The notes under the pieces: model-generated
What the model was told of the DNA's origin: nothing
Database searches by the model: none
Seen by the model: the letters and a program-made list of their open reading frames with translations, nothing else
Shown here: one piece after another, positions 1-7,457 of the stretch
Position numbering within the stretch: position 1 is the first letter of the stretch
How the letters are laid out: each line of letters begins with the position of its first letter
Assembly (NCBI RefSeq): GCF_004521915.1
Contig: NZ_SDKD01000003.1
Coordinates: 243,148-307,147, forward strand
Direction of reading: 5' to 3'
From: Brevibacillus migulae
GTDB taxonomy: Bacteria > Bacillota > Bacilli > Brevibacillales > Brevibacillaceae
Length of the DNA stretch: 64,000 bases
Made by a program: the position numbers and the translations under genes

Positions 1-1
1 C

Positions 2-955
2 ATTTTGGACAAACAGATTGTGTTTACTTCTACAGCAACCGGAACCAGTGCGAATGTTAATATTGCAGCAACTGGCACAAATGTGTTAAATTTAGCGACA
101 ACTTCGAAAACGGGAACCGCTGCCGATCCAGGAATTGTCTGGATTAATGGTGCGAAGCTAAATGTGAATAGCAATACATTTAATTTTGATGGGATGGAGT
201 TTACCACTAAGCAGGTTACAGCAACTCCAGTTACCGTTTATGCAAATTCTGACACTGATGCCATTTTTGACAATATTAAGTCCTTTGTAGATAAATACAA
301 TGAAACGATTGAAAAAATCAATACGAAGATATCGGAGCACAAAAACAAGGGATACGAACCTCTATTAGAGGAAGAAAAGGAAGCCTTATCGGATTCACAA
401 GTTGAAAAAATGGAGGCAATGGCAAAGAGCGGTCTCTTATTGCGTGATCCGATTCTGAAAAGTGGCTTGGTAGAACTGCGTCGTGCGATTAGTACACCGG
501 TTTCTGGAGCAGATCCTTTATTTGATACGCTAACGGAAATCGGGATTGGCGGACCACCATCAGGTAAATATGCCTATATGGAGCAAGGTAAGCTCTATAT
601 TGATGAGACGAAACTGAGAGATGCCATCAGTAAAAATGGGGATAAAGTAGTAACATTGTTTACAAACTACAGTGCCTCGGGTAATTATAATGAGACTGGT
701 GTAGCTGAAAGGCTGTATGACCAACTGAATAAAACAATTGACGAGTTAACCAAGAAAGCCGGTAGTGCAACTGCTGTGGCTGACGATAGCACTTTGACAA
801 AAAGCATCAATACCATTACAGATGACATCGAACGTTGGGAAGATAGATTAACAAAAATTGAAGACCGCTATTGGAAGCAATTCACTGCGATGGAAAAAGC
901 AATTCAACAAAGCCAATCGCAAGGAAGTTGGTTTGCACAAATGTTAGGACAATAA
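2..955 (+). CDS. fliD: flagellar hook-associated protein 2 (filament cap), C-terminal part
   Basis: FliD caps the growing flagellar filament and helps flagellin fold at the tip. Only the C-terminal ~318 residues are present: the reading frame is open to the left edge, so the TTG at position 5 is not a real start. Visible FliD features are the segment FVDKYNETIEKINTKI, typical of the FliD C-terminal domain, the stretch SPVSG/TEIGIGGPPSGKYAYMEQGK followed by a KLYIDETKLRDAI block, and a helical C-terminal end with RLTKIEDRYWKQFTAMEKAI. The order fliD-fliS-fliT downstream confirms the call. FliS follows after 14 bases, so the three genes are probably cotranscribed. Confidence 0.95.
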   Translation: MLDKQIVFTSTATGTSANVNIAATGTNVLNLATTSKTGTAADPGIVWINGAKLNVNSNTFNFDGMEFTTKQVTATPVTVYANSDTDAIFDNIKSFVDKYNETIEKINTKISEHKNKGYEPLLEEEKEALSDSQVEKMEAMAKSGLLLRDPILKSGLVELRRAISTPVSGADPLFDTLTEIGIGGPPSGKYAYMEQGKLYIDETKLRDAISKNGDKVVTLFTNYSASGNYNETGVAERLYDQLNKTIDELTKKAGSATAVADDSTLTKSINTITDDIERWEDRLTKIEDRYWKQFTAMEKAIQQSQSQGSWFAQMLGQ

Positions 956-969
956 AGGAGCGATAATGG

Positions 970-1347
970 ATGTTGCAAAATGCTGCCCAGACCTACCAGA
1001 ATAACTCTGTAACTACAGCGACTCCTGAAGAACTTACACTCATGCTGTATAATGGTGCGATAAAATTTATTAAAGGCGCAAGATCTTTTTTAGATGAAAA
1101 ACGAATGGACAAAGTTCATGAAAATTGCATCAAGGTTGAGAATATTTTAGAAGAACTAATGTCTTCCCTTAACCAAAGTTATCCGATTGCAAAGGATTTT
1201 ATTGTGATGTACGAATACATGCTGCGTAGAATTGTTGAAGCCAATATTCGAAAAGATGCCGAGATATTGATCGAAGTCGAAGAACTCTTTACCGAGTTCA
1301 GAGATACATGGAAGGAAGCCATGGTTCTTGCCAAAAAACAAAGATAG
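970..1347 (+). CDS. fliS: flagellar export chaperone FliS
   Basis: FliS binds newly made flagellin in the cytoplasm, prevents premature polymerisation and hands it to the flagellar export gate. The protein has 125 residues, the usual size, and is almost wholly helical. The N-terminal pattern AAQTYQNNSVTTATPEELTL and the following LMLYNGAIKFI are hallmarks of FliS. The ATG start is preceded by AAAGGAG at about 957. It lies between fliD and fliT with gaps of 14 and 12 bases, so it is translated from the same late flagellar transcript. Confidence 0.96.
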   Translation: MLQNAAQTYQNNSVTTATPEELTLMLYNGAIKFIKGARSFLDEKRMDKVHENCIKVENILEELMSSLNQSYPIAKDFIVMYEYMLRRIVEANIRKDAEILIEVEELFTEFRDTWKEAMVLAKKQR

Positions 1348-1359
1348 GATAAACATCTT

Positions 1360-1728
1360 ATGAGTGAAACTATCGAAACATTACTGCAAAACCTATTGGT
1401 CCTGACACTCTCGCTTAAGCAATCTGTAGATGCTTACTCTGAAAACAATGATTCAGAAGAGTGGTTACGAATACTGGAAGATCGTCAGCAGATTATCAAC
1501 CAGATTGATGCATTCCTTGAAGAAGGTTATGTTCTGACAGAACAACTGAAAGATAAATATATTGCGCCTGTTTATGAGATGGATCAGGTTGTAATACCTC
1601 TCATGGAACAAAAAAAAGCGGCTCTTCAAGAAAAAATGCAAAACTTGAATAAACAAAAAGCGGTGCAAAACCAATATAAAGGCTATAGTATGAACGCCTA
1701 CGGAGCATTTTTTGATAAGAAAAAATAG
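1360..1728 (+). CDS. fliT: flagellar protein FliT-like chaperone
   Basis: A 122-residue, highly charged helical protein directly after fliS. Position and size match FliT, the chaperone of the cap protein FliD, which acts in the cytoplasm during export. Sequence conservation in Bacillales FliT is low, so the call rests mainly on operon position, helical character and the C-terminal lysine-rich tail. A strong intrinsic terminator follows immediately, so this is the last gene of the flagellar unit. An unrelated helical protein in this position is possible but unlikely. Confidence 0.8.
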   Translation: MSETIETLLQNLLVLTLSLKQSVDAYSENNDSEEWLRILEDRQQIINQIDAFLEEGYVLTEQLKDKYIAPVYEMDQVVIPLMEQKKAALQEKMQNLNKQKAVQNQYKGYSMNAYGAFFDKKK

Positions 1729-1730
1729 AA

Positions 1731-1760
1731 AAAAACGTCCTTGATTGGGACGTTTTTTTT
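1731..1760 (+). terminator. intrinsic terminator after fliT
   Basis: AAAAACGTCC pairs with GGACGTTTTT around a 7-base loop, and the hairpin runs into eight T. The A-rich left arm means it could also stop transcription of the minus-strand yjfB-like gene. Confidence 0.9.
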
Positions 1761-1781
1761 CGTGACTAAATGACTTTTCAA

Positions 1782-1958
1782 CTAGGCCTTAATGTCGATT
1801 TGCTTACCCAGGTTAGGATGTACAGCTTGTGCCTGACGAATATTATCCTGAGTCTTGGCAAAATCTTGTAGCATTGTTGCTGCATTCGCAGTCGCCGTAT
1901 CGGTCATGCTTTTTTGTAAACTAACATTAATTGCAGTTTTCAATTGAATTGCACTCAC
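1782..1958 (-). CDS. small YjfB-like putative motility protein
   Basis: A 58-residue gene with a GTG start and a very good ribosome binding site (AGGAGGTG about 8 bases upstream). The product begins VSAIQLKTAINVSL, has a helical alanine/threonine-rich centre and ends QAVHPNLGKQIDIKA. The C-terminal pattern (hydrophobic, then LG.xIDIxA) and the size fit the YjfB family (putative motility protein), whose members in Bacillales are often SigD-dependent; no biochemical role is established. It is convergent with fliT, which supports a motility link. The length, strong SD and family-like ending argue that it is real despite its size. Confidence 0.75.
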   Translation of the reverse strand: MSAIQLKTAINVSLQKSMTDTATANAATMLQDFAKTQDNIRQAQAVHPNLGKQIDIKA

Positions 1959-2063
1959 CTTAAAGCACCTCCTAGCAAATTTTCCTTACCTTTCAACTAT
2001 CGGAGAACTGGCGAGAAATGTTTATCTCCCCTTCTATTTCCCCACTTACCACTACCCCATATC

Positions 2064-2072
2064 TGCTATAAT
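2064..2072 (+). promoter_or_regulatory. extended -10 promoter for the MotA/MotB-like pair
   Basis: TGCTATAAT is a perfect extended -10 element about 50 bases upstream of the ATG at 2123. No convincing -35 is seen, as is common with extended -10 promoters. No SigD (motility sigma) consensus was recognised here. Confidence 0.5.
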
Positions 2073-2122
2073 AAAACCAAATCTTCGACAAATATTGATC
2101 AATTTCCCCAGGCAGGTGACCT

Positions 2123-2938
2123 ATGAACACAACCAAAAAACGCTCCCTCATCCTGATAGGAGCGGTAGCCCTAATCCTGATCCACGCCGTCTACCTAAAC
2201 GGCAGCCTAAAAGAACTGCTCAACATCACAGCAATCGAGCTGGTGGCCTTATCTGTCATCCTTTCCTACGCCATCAAACGAAAACACATCGAAATCAAAC
2301 CATTATTCCGGCTCTTGATCCACGGCCGCCAGGGCAACGTGGAAGAATCTATCAAACGGTTCTACTACTATGCCCTCGTCCAAAAGGAACAGGGCCACAA
2401 ATCACTCGAGCAGGAGCTCCTGAAAGAAGAAGACTCCTTCATCCAGCGAGGGTGCTACCTTGCTATCGAAGGGGTGCCGGAGGAAGAACTCCGCCTCATC
2501 CTGGAAAACGAGCTCAAAGGCGAGCAGTACCGCTACCAGCAGATCGGCGGGATGTTCCGCCTCATCAGCTTGCTGGCCCCAGGGATGGGATTGGTCGGGA
2601 CGCTCCTCGGGATGACCGGCGTGCTGCGCACCTTGTCGGACTTCTCGCAGACGGGGCACAGCCTAAGCGCAGCGGTCGTCGCTACGCTGTACGGCGCGCT
2701 TCTGGCCAATATGTTCGCACTGCCTTGCTACTACCGCCTGATGGACATCTTCGACCAGGAGATGTTCGAAAAGCGTCTGTACATCGAAGGCTGCATCAGC
2801 CTGCAGCGGATGGAAACACCGCGGATCCTGTTTGAAAAGCTGAACTCCTTCTTGCCGGCCGATCAGAAGATGGTATTGATCAAGGAACCGGGCAGCATGC
2901 GCGGTACGATCGAAAGGCAGGCCCATTATGCTGGATGA
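2123..2938 (+). CDS. MotA/TolQ/ExbB-family ion-channel protein
   Basis: A 271-residue inner-membrane protein of the MotA/ExbB/TolQ family. These form a pentameric ring around two MotB-type subunits and convert ion flow into rotation or force. Two hydrophobic helices occur near residues 8-27 and 31-48, and two more in the second half, where LLAPGMGLVGTLLGMTGVLR and LSAAVVATLYGALLANMF carry the family's channel-lining Gly/Ala/Thr pattern. The charged cytoplasmic loop lies between the two pairs. It overlaps the MotB-like gene by 11 bases. It is next to flagellar genes, so a flagellar stator (MotAB or MotPS type) is likely; a non-flagellar energiser is the alternative. Confidence 0.85.
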   Translation: MNTTKKRSLILIGAVALILIHAVYLNGSLKELLNITAIELVALSVILSYAIKRKHIEIKPLFRLLIHGRQGNVEESIKRFYYYALVQKEQGHKSLEQELLKEEDSFIQRGCYLAIEGVPEEELRLILENELKGEQYRYQQIGGMFRLISLLAPGMGLVGTLLGMTGVLRTLSDFSQTGHSLSAAVVATLYGALLANMFALPCYYRLMDIFDQEMFEKRLYIEGCISLQRMETPRILFEKLNSFLPADQKMVLIKEPGSMRGTIERQAHYAG

Positions 2939-3731
2939 TCGGCAGTATGACGAGAAGGAGCTGGAAAAGAGCTGGCTGCTCAGCTACAGCGACCTTTTTA
3001 CCCTGTTGTTTGTCATCATCCTGATCATCGCGGCATCCCACAGTTCTTCCATCGAGGCCAGGTTGGATGAAGTGAAAAAGGCAGAGGCGAAGCAGCAGGC
3101 AGAGCTAAAAGAAGCAGTGGAAAGCAAAGACATCCTGTCGCTGCAAAAGCTGGAACTGCAGCGGGACATTGCCTTTCTGGAAGGGAAGCGGGACGGGCTC
3201 TTACAAGAGACGAATACCCCGTTGCCTACGTTGCCCAGCCAACAGCAGCAGCAGGCAAAGTCTGAGGAGAACGCGTCCAAACCCGACATGGATACGGTCC
3301 GCAATCAGCTGGCGGCTGCCTTGCAGGAGCTGAACGTCAGCTTTGAAGAGACCCCGCAAGGACTGATGGTACGTCTGCCGGAAAACATCCTGTTCTCGAG
3401 CGGCTCGGCTGATCTGGGCGAGGAGGGGAAAGAAGCGATTGGCAAAATTGCGACGGTCCTAAGCCGTTTCCAGCATCCTGTACGCATCGAGGGCTACACG
3501 GATGATGTTCCCGTGAAAAACAGCAAGTATTCATCCAACTGGGAGCTGTCCTCGGCGCGTGCCATCGCGGTGATGCGGGAGATGGTGGACCAGCACGGTT
3601 TGGCTGCATCCCGGTTCATGATCGCAGGCTGGGGCGAATACAATCCGCTTGTTGATAACTCCAATGAAGAAAACCGTGCCCGCAACCGTCGCGTGGAAAT
3701 GGTGATATTGGCCGATACAGGGAATCCGTAA
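2928..3731 (+). CDS. MotB-like OmpA-family stator protein
   Basis: A 267-residue partner of the preceding channel protein. The single N-terminal membrane helix contains WLLSYSDLFTLLFVIILI; the Asp of SYSD (residue 22) is the ion-binding aspartate essential in MotB. A coiled-coil-like charged region (about 40-80) and a Q-rich linker (QQQQQ near 105) follow. The OmpA-like peptidoglycan-binding domain spans about 125-265, with EGYTDDVPV and NRARNRRVEMVI. The order and 11-base overlap with the MotA-like gene indicate coupled translation and a two-protein stator anchored to the cell wall. Ion specificity (H+ or Na+) cannot be assigned. Confidence 0.88.
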   Translation: MLDDRQYDEKELEKSWLLSYSDLFTLLFVIILIIAASHSSSIEARLDEVKKAEAKQQAELKEAVESKDILSLQKLELQRDIAFLEGKRDGLLQETNTPLPTLPSQQQQQAKSEENASKPDMDTVRNQLAAALQELNVSFEETPQGLMVRLPENILFSSGSADLGEEGKEAIGKIATVLSRFQHPVRIEGYTDDVPVKNSKYSSNWELSSARAIAVMREMVDQHGLAASRFMIAGWGEYNPLVDNSNEENRARNRRVEMVILADTGNP

Positions 3732-3753
3732 ATACGCGGATTCTCTTTTCTTT
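3722..3753 (+). terminator. intrinsic terminator overlapping the MotB-like stop codon
   Basis: GAATCCG and CGGATTC pair around a short loop, and the right arm is followed by TCTTTTCTTTT. The left arm overlaps the last codons and stop of the MotB-like gene. Confidence 0.7.
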
Positions 3754-3956
3754 TGCCATAAACAAACCACAATTGCAATAAAAATTATTTTTCTAGTAAA
3801 AATATTCAAAAAAGGCAGGAAATAAGAAAGAAAAAAGCGAACTTTGTTGTTCTATGGAAGTCATTTGTTTCGTAAAACAATAGAAATGGGAGGGAAATCG
3901 TGAAGCGTAAACCATCCATTTCTTGTGAAAGCGGAACGGGTGTCGATATCCCCAGC

Positions 3957-4001
3957 TTGTGCACAACCTTATGTGGATAATGTGGATAAACTTGTGGAGA
4001 A
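3957..4001. promoter_or_regulatory. cluster of DnaA-box-like sequences
   Basis: The 360-base gap between 3732 and 4091 holds two perfect DnaA boxes in tandem, TGTGGATAA at 3972-3980 and 3981-3989 (the complement of TTATCCACA). They are flanked by near matches: TTGTGCACAA at 3957-3966, TGTGGAGAA at 3993-4001 and TGTGGACAG at 4024-4032. All perfect copies have the same orientation. DnaA-box clusters outside oriC are known in Bacillales to titrate DnaA or regulate nearby genes. No dnaA, dnaN or other origin gene is nearby, so this is not oriC. The rest of the gap (3754-3950) is AT-rich and shows nothing else I can name. Confidence 0.65.
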
Positions 4002-4091
4002 CGCATAAAAAACACATTTTCCATGTGGACAGGTATGGGGAAAAAGAAGCAGGACTATAGAATCCGGTAGAGACGACAAGGGGGCTTTTCT

Positions 4092-4910
4092 ATGAAGATC
4101 GGAAAGAAATGGGCAACATCACTGATGCTTGTAGCGGGACTGAGCCTGGTGCTTGCAGGCTGTGGCGGCGGCTCGCAACCTGCGCAGGGCGGTCAAGCAT
4201 CCACAGGCAGCCAAGCAGCGGCAGGCGGCGGTGCAGAGAAGGTTTACCAGGTAGGTACAGATGCTGCGTATCCGCCATTTGAAAAGATGGAAGCAGACAA
4301 GATTACGGGCTTTGACATCGAAGTGATCCAGGCGGTAGCCGATGCTGCGGGCATCAAGATCGAAGTGAAAAACACAGGCTGGGATCCGTTGTTTGAAGGG
4401 ATTGGCAGCGGTGCTGTAGACATAGGGATCTCCGCAATCACCATTACCGATGAGCGCAAAGAGAAGTTTGACTTTTCGGAACCTTACTTTGAGGCGCATC
4501 AGTTGATCTTGCTGCCAGAGGATTCTACCGTCACCAAGCTGGCGGATCTGCAAGGCAAAAAGATCGGCGTTCAGTCTGCAACCACAGGCGAGACCGTGGT
4601 GAAAAAAGCATTCGGCGATACGTACGAAGGCATCAAGGGCTATGATGATACGCCATCCGCTGTGGATGATTTCTTCAATGGCCGTGTAGAAGCGGTAGTA
4701 GCGGACAATGCGGTATTGCAAGACTATGCGAAGAAAATCACTGACAAAAAATACAAGCTGGTCAAAGACGATTCCTTTGAAGTAGAAAACTACGGCATCA
4801 TGGTGAAAAAAGGCAACGCGGAACTGCTTGGCAAAATCAACGAAGGTCTGAAAACCATCAAGGATAACGGCAAGCTGAAAGAGATTCACGCGAAATACTT
4901 CGGAGAATAA
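4092..4910 (+). CDS. polar amino-acid ABC transporter substrate-binding lipoprotein
   Basis: A 272-residue extracellular binding lipoprotein. The lipobox LVLAGC places the lipidated cysteine at residue 24, followed by a Gly/Gln/Ser/Ala-rich linker to about residue 50. The mature part is a family-3 solute-binding domain, with GTDAAYPPFE, KITGFDIEVIQAV and DFSEPYFEAHQLILL. Proteins of this type bind glutamine, arginine, cystine or related amino acids; the exact substrate is not determinable here. The permease gene follows after 209 bases containing hairpins and terminators. The DnaA-box cluster lies just upstream. Confidence 0.92.
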   Translation: MKIGKKWATSLMLVAGLSLVLAGCGGGSQPAQGGQASTGSQAAAGGGAEKVYQVGTDAAYPPFEKMEADKITGFDIEVIQAVADAAGIKIEVKNTGWDPLFEGIGSGAVDIGISAITITDERKEKFDFSEPYFEAHQLILLPEDSTVTKLADLQGKKIGVQSATTGETVVKKAFGDTYEGIKGYDDTPSAVDDFFNGRVEAVVADNAVLQDYAKKITDKKYKLVKDDSFEVENYGIMVKKGNAELLGKINEGLKTIKDNGKLKEIHAKYFGE

Positions 4911-4926
4911 TCCAAGGAAACGCAGG

Positions 4927-4956
4927 ACGGGTGCGTCTTCGGGCGTGCCCGTTTTC
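4927..4956 (+). terminator. hairpin with UUCG loop after the binding-protein gene
   Basis: ACGGGTGCGTC pairs (with wobbles) with GGCGTGCCCGT around a TTCG loop and is followed by TTTTCT. It sits 17 bases after the stop codon of the binding-protein gene and should reduce transcription into the permease. Confidence 0.65.
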
Positions 4957-4987
4957 TGGTCGATAAGAATTTATAAAATTCTCATCG
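4957..4987. repeat. 14-bp imperfect inverted repeat
   Basis: GTCGATAAGAATTT and AAATTCTCATCGAC form a 14-bp stem with one mismatch around a 3-base loop, between the two terminators that separate the binding protein from the permease. It could be an operator or an RNA hairpin; no T-tract follows. Confidence 0.6.
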
Positions 4988-5011
4988 ACATAAGAGCAAC
5001 GAAGCTCCGCC

Positions 5012-5037
5012 AAAGACTTGGCGTAGCCAAGTTTTTT
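5012..5037 (+). terminator. intrinsic terminator in the leader of the permease gene
   Basis: ACTTGGC and GCCAAGT pair around GTA, extended by A/T pairs, and run into TTTTTT. It lies 80 bases upstream of the permease start. The permease must therefore be expressed by read-through, by regulated antitermination or from a promoter between 5038 and 5119. That last stretch contains a further inverted repeat (GCCGCC with GGCGGT) but no clear promoter. Confidence 0.75.
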
Positions 5038-5119
5038 CTAACGCGATAGACCGGATCGATGATGCCGCCCGCAGTATTGGCGGTTTGCAAAAATCGATGA
5101 CAGCAAGAGGAGGGGTCGA

Positions 5120-5794
5120 ATGGATTGGGGTGTAGTCTACGAATACCGTGAGCTCTTGTATCGAGGTGTGCTGAATACCATTTTGCTGACGACGGTCGCA
5201 ACCGTCTGCGGGACGATCATGGGGCTGTTTATTGGACTTGGCAAGATGTCCAAAAACCCAGTGCTCAGAGTCCCTGCATCTATTTACGTTGAGGTGTTCC
5301 GTGGAACGCCGATGTTTGTCCAGATCTTGTTGATTCACTTTTCCCTCATCCCGGCCATTTGGCGGACGTTTTTCCCAGATGCGGATATCCCGACAGCGCT
5401 GTTCTCAGGCTTTGTTGCCCTTTCCTTGAATGCGGCCGCTTATATCGCGGAGATTTTTCGGGCAGGGATTCAATCCGTCGATCCCGGGCAGATGGAGGCG
5501 GCGCGTTCGCTTGGCATGACCAGGGGAATGGCAATGCGCATCATCATCATTCCGCAGGCCTTCCTGCGAATGCTGCCAGCGCTTGGAAACGAGTTTATTG
5601 CCCTTTTAAAGGATTCATCATTGCTGGCAGTGATTGCAACCGAGGAGCTTGGGTATTTTGCCTTTAGCGTGGCAAAAAATACCTTTGAGAAGCTGCCTCC
5701 ATACCTGACGGCTGCCGCGATTTATCTGGTGCTTACCCTCTTCCTTTCCCGGGTGGTCGTGCGGGGACTGGAAAAGCGGTACACCCCAAAATAA
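5120..5794 (+). CDS. polar amino-acid ABC transporter permease
   Basis: A 224-residue inner-membrane permease of the His/Glu/Gln/Arg family with about five membrane helices. The N-terminal pattern NTILLTTVATVCGTIMGLFI and YVEVFRGTPMFVQILLIHF are typical. The cytoplasmic coupling loop EAARSLGMTRGMAMRIIIIP is the EAA motif that docks the ATPase. A good SD (AAGAGGAGGGG) precedes the ATG. It pairs with the lipoprotein upstream. The ATP-binding subunit that normally follows is absent; the next gene encodes a cold-shock protein. Confidence 0.94.
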   Translation: MDWGVVYEYRELLYRGVLNTILLTTVATVCGTIMGLFIGLGKMSKNPVLRVPASIYVEVFRGTPMFVQILLIHFSLIPAIWRTFFPDADIPTALFSGFVALSLNAAAYIAEIFRAGIQSVDPGQMEAARSLGMTRGMAMRIIIIPQAFLRMLPALGNEFIALLKDSSLLAVIATEELGYFAFSVAKNTFEKLPPYLTAAAIYLVLTLFLSRVVVRGLEKRYTPK

Positions 5795-5897
5795 GGCTGA
5801 TTTGACTTTCAAAATCACGTGAGCTATATTCGTCTCATGAGACAAGCAACAAGCAACATCTCATACAAGTTTGTAAACGGAAAGGAATGTATTTCGC

Positions 5898-6095
5898 ATG
5901 CAAGGTAAAGTTAAATGGTTCAACGCTGAAAAAGGTTTCGGTTTCATCGAGCGCGAAGACGGTGGCGATGTATTCGTTCACTTCTCTGCAATCAAATCGG
6001 AAGGCTTCAAAACACTCGACGAAGGACAAGCAGTTGAGTTCGATATCGTTGATGGCGACCGTGGTCCTCAAGCTGCTAACGTAGTGAAACTCTAA
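5898..6095 (+). CDS. cold-shock protein, CspA/CspB family
   Basis: A 65-residue single cold-shock domain that binds single-stranded RNA and DNA and acts as an RNA chaperone. RNP1 (KGFGFI, residues 12-17) and RNP2 (VFVHF, residues 25-29) are intact. The start is the ATG after GGAAAGGAATGTATTTCGC; an upstream in-frame start in another frame is not credible. The ~100-base leader may be structured, as usual for csp mRNAs. It is a monocistronic unit with its own strong terminator. Whether it is cspB, cspC or cspD cannot be decided. Confidence 0.97.
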   Translation: MQGKVKWFNAEKGFGFIEREDGGDVFVHFSAIKSEGFKTLDEGQAVEFDIVDGDRGPQAANVVKL

Positions 6096-6110
6096 TACCT
6101 ACAAAACACA

Positions 6111-6145
6111 ACCCCCTGCGAGGCGAAATGCCCCAGGGGGTTTTT
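6111..6145. terminator. intrinsic terminator after the cold-shock gene
   Basis: CCCCCTG (6112-6118) pairs with CAGGGGG (6134-6140) and runs into TTTTT. It separates the cold-shock gene from the convergent HD-GYP gene, whose stop lies at 6159. Confidence 0.9.
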
Positions 6146-6158
6146 GCATGCTTAGCAT

Positions 6159-7238
6159 TCAACTGATCATTTTTTCAATCGACAGTGAACGGTGCTTGCG
6201 CAAGTCAAGATACTCCTCGCCACGGCGAACCAGCGGGCGCATCGGCTCATCCACATGGATCAAGACGACCTCTACTTGGGTGCCATCGGTAAGCATCGCC
6301 TGACAGCCTACATAGAGCGTCGCAATGTAGTTGATAAAGCGCGTCACGATTTCGGGATTCAGCAATCCATCCAGAGTCTGCTGCCATAAAAGCTGAGCGG
6401 CTTCATAAGGAGAAGTGCGCGTCTTGTATACCCGGTCGGAGCAGATCGCATCGAAGACATCGGCGACACCCACGATTTGGCTTTCAATGGGGATTTCTGC
6501 TCCTTTACGGCCTTGCGGATAGCCGGTGCCGTTTCGTCGTTCATGATGAAGCAGAGCGCTCTGCACGATAACCTCGTTGGTTCCTTCCATGGAGCTAAGA
6601 ATCTTGGCCCCGAGAACCGTATGCTGCTTCATGATGTCAAACTCCTCCGGGGTCAAGCGATCGGGTTTCATCAGGATGTTTTGGGGGATCAGCATCTTGC
6701 CTACGTCATGCATCAAGCCTGCCTGTCCCAAGAGAATGATCTCCTCTGGCGTCCGATCCATCAGCTTGGCGATCAGGGCGGATAAAATGCCCACATTGAT
6801 GGAGTGGCGATAGGTATACTTTTCAGAGCCCTCCAGCAAATAGATCGGGGTTAAGAGCCCGGTTTCCTTCATGACCTGGTTCAAGAGAGGGAAAAAAGCA
6901 TCGGTAAATTGGCGAAGCGGGGGAATATAGACCTCCGTGACCTTGGCAAACAGTTCCTTGGTCAGCGCCATGGCATTTGTATAGGTTTCCGCTGCGCCGC
7001 GTTTTGCGAGCAGTGATTCAATTTGCGTGTCTACATTCTCACTTTGCTGCAAACTGGTGAAATGCATTTCGGATGACGCAGTGATATCCACCGCGGCAAT
7101 TTTATGGGACAGGAGGAGGTTAATATCCGGGCGGGATAATACCGATCCAGCTGTCAGTAGAAGCAAGCCGTGTGCATTGAATACATCGCGGGCTAATGTT
7201 TTGCCGATCAATGAAAAAGATGTAGCTGCCTCTGCCAT
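6159..7238 (-). CDS. HD-GYP domain protein, probable cyclic-di-GMP phosphodiesterase
   Basis: A 359-residue cytoplasmic protein with an HD-GYP domain in its C-terminal half (about 140-320). The metal-binding HD pair is in LMHDVGKMLIP (H177, D178) and the signature is HHERRNGTGYP (231-241). Such enzymes hydrolyse c-di-GMP. The N-terminal ~130 residues have no recognised domain but fit a regulatory helical segment. The C-terminal tail (from about 310) has a beta-rich pattern that might be PilZ-like, which is a weak impression. GGAGG precedes the ATG. It is transcribed alone, convergent with the cold-shock gene. Confidence 0.9.
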   Translation of the reverse strand: MAEAATSFSLIGKTLARDVFNAHGLLLLTAGSVLSRPDINLLLSHKIAAVDITASSEMHFTSLQQSENVDTQIESLLAKRGAAETYTNAMALTKELFAKVTEVYIPPLRQFTDAFFPLLNQVMKETGLLTPIYLLEGSEKYTYRHSINVGILSALIAKLMDRTPEEIILLGQAGLMHDVGKMLIPQNILMKPDRLTPEEFDIMKQHTVLGAKILSSMEGTNEVIVQSALLHHERRNGTGYPQGRKGAEIPIESQIVGVADVFDAICSDRVYKTRTSPYEAAQLLWQQTLDGLLNPEIVTRFINYIATLYVGCQAMLTDGTQVEVVLIHVDEPMRPLVRRGEEYLDLRKHRSLSIEKMIS

Positions 7239-7457
7239 GCTACAATTCCTCCAACCACATTAATAGGACGAGACTGAATGACTAGGCCCATTATACCATA
7301 TGTTGTCAAAAAACAGGGAAGGCTTTTCCTTTATGGAATTTTCTTGAAGTTCAATGTGTAAGATGTAAAAAGATTGTGAAATATTTTTGGGCAAGAAGGA
7401 GGGTTTTCTTAACGAACGGCGAATGTATATTTGCATAGACGGAAGGAGGTTTTGCCC

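Noticed and set aside
3900..3980. A 26-codon GTG-started frame (three cysteines) with GGGAGGG upstream in the DnaA-box region
   Set aside because: It ends inside a DnaA box, has no recognisable promoter or family, and the SD-like run is common in this genome. Possible but not supportable as a gene.
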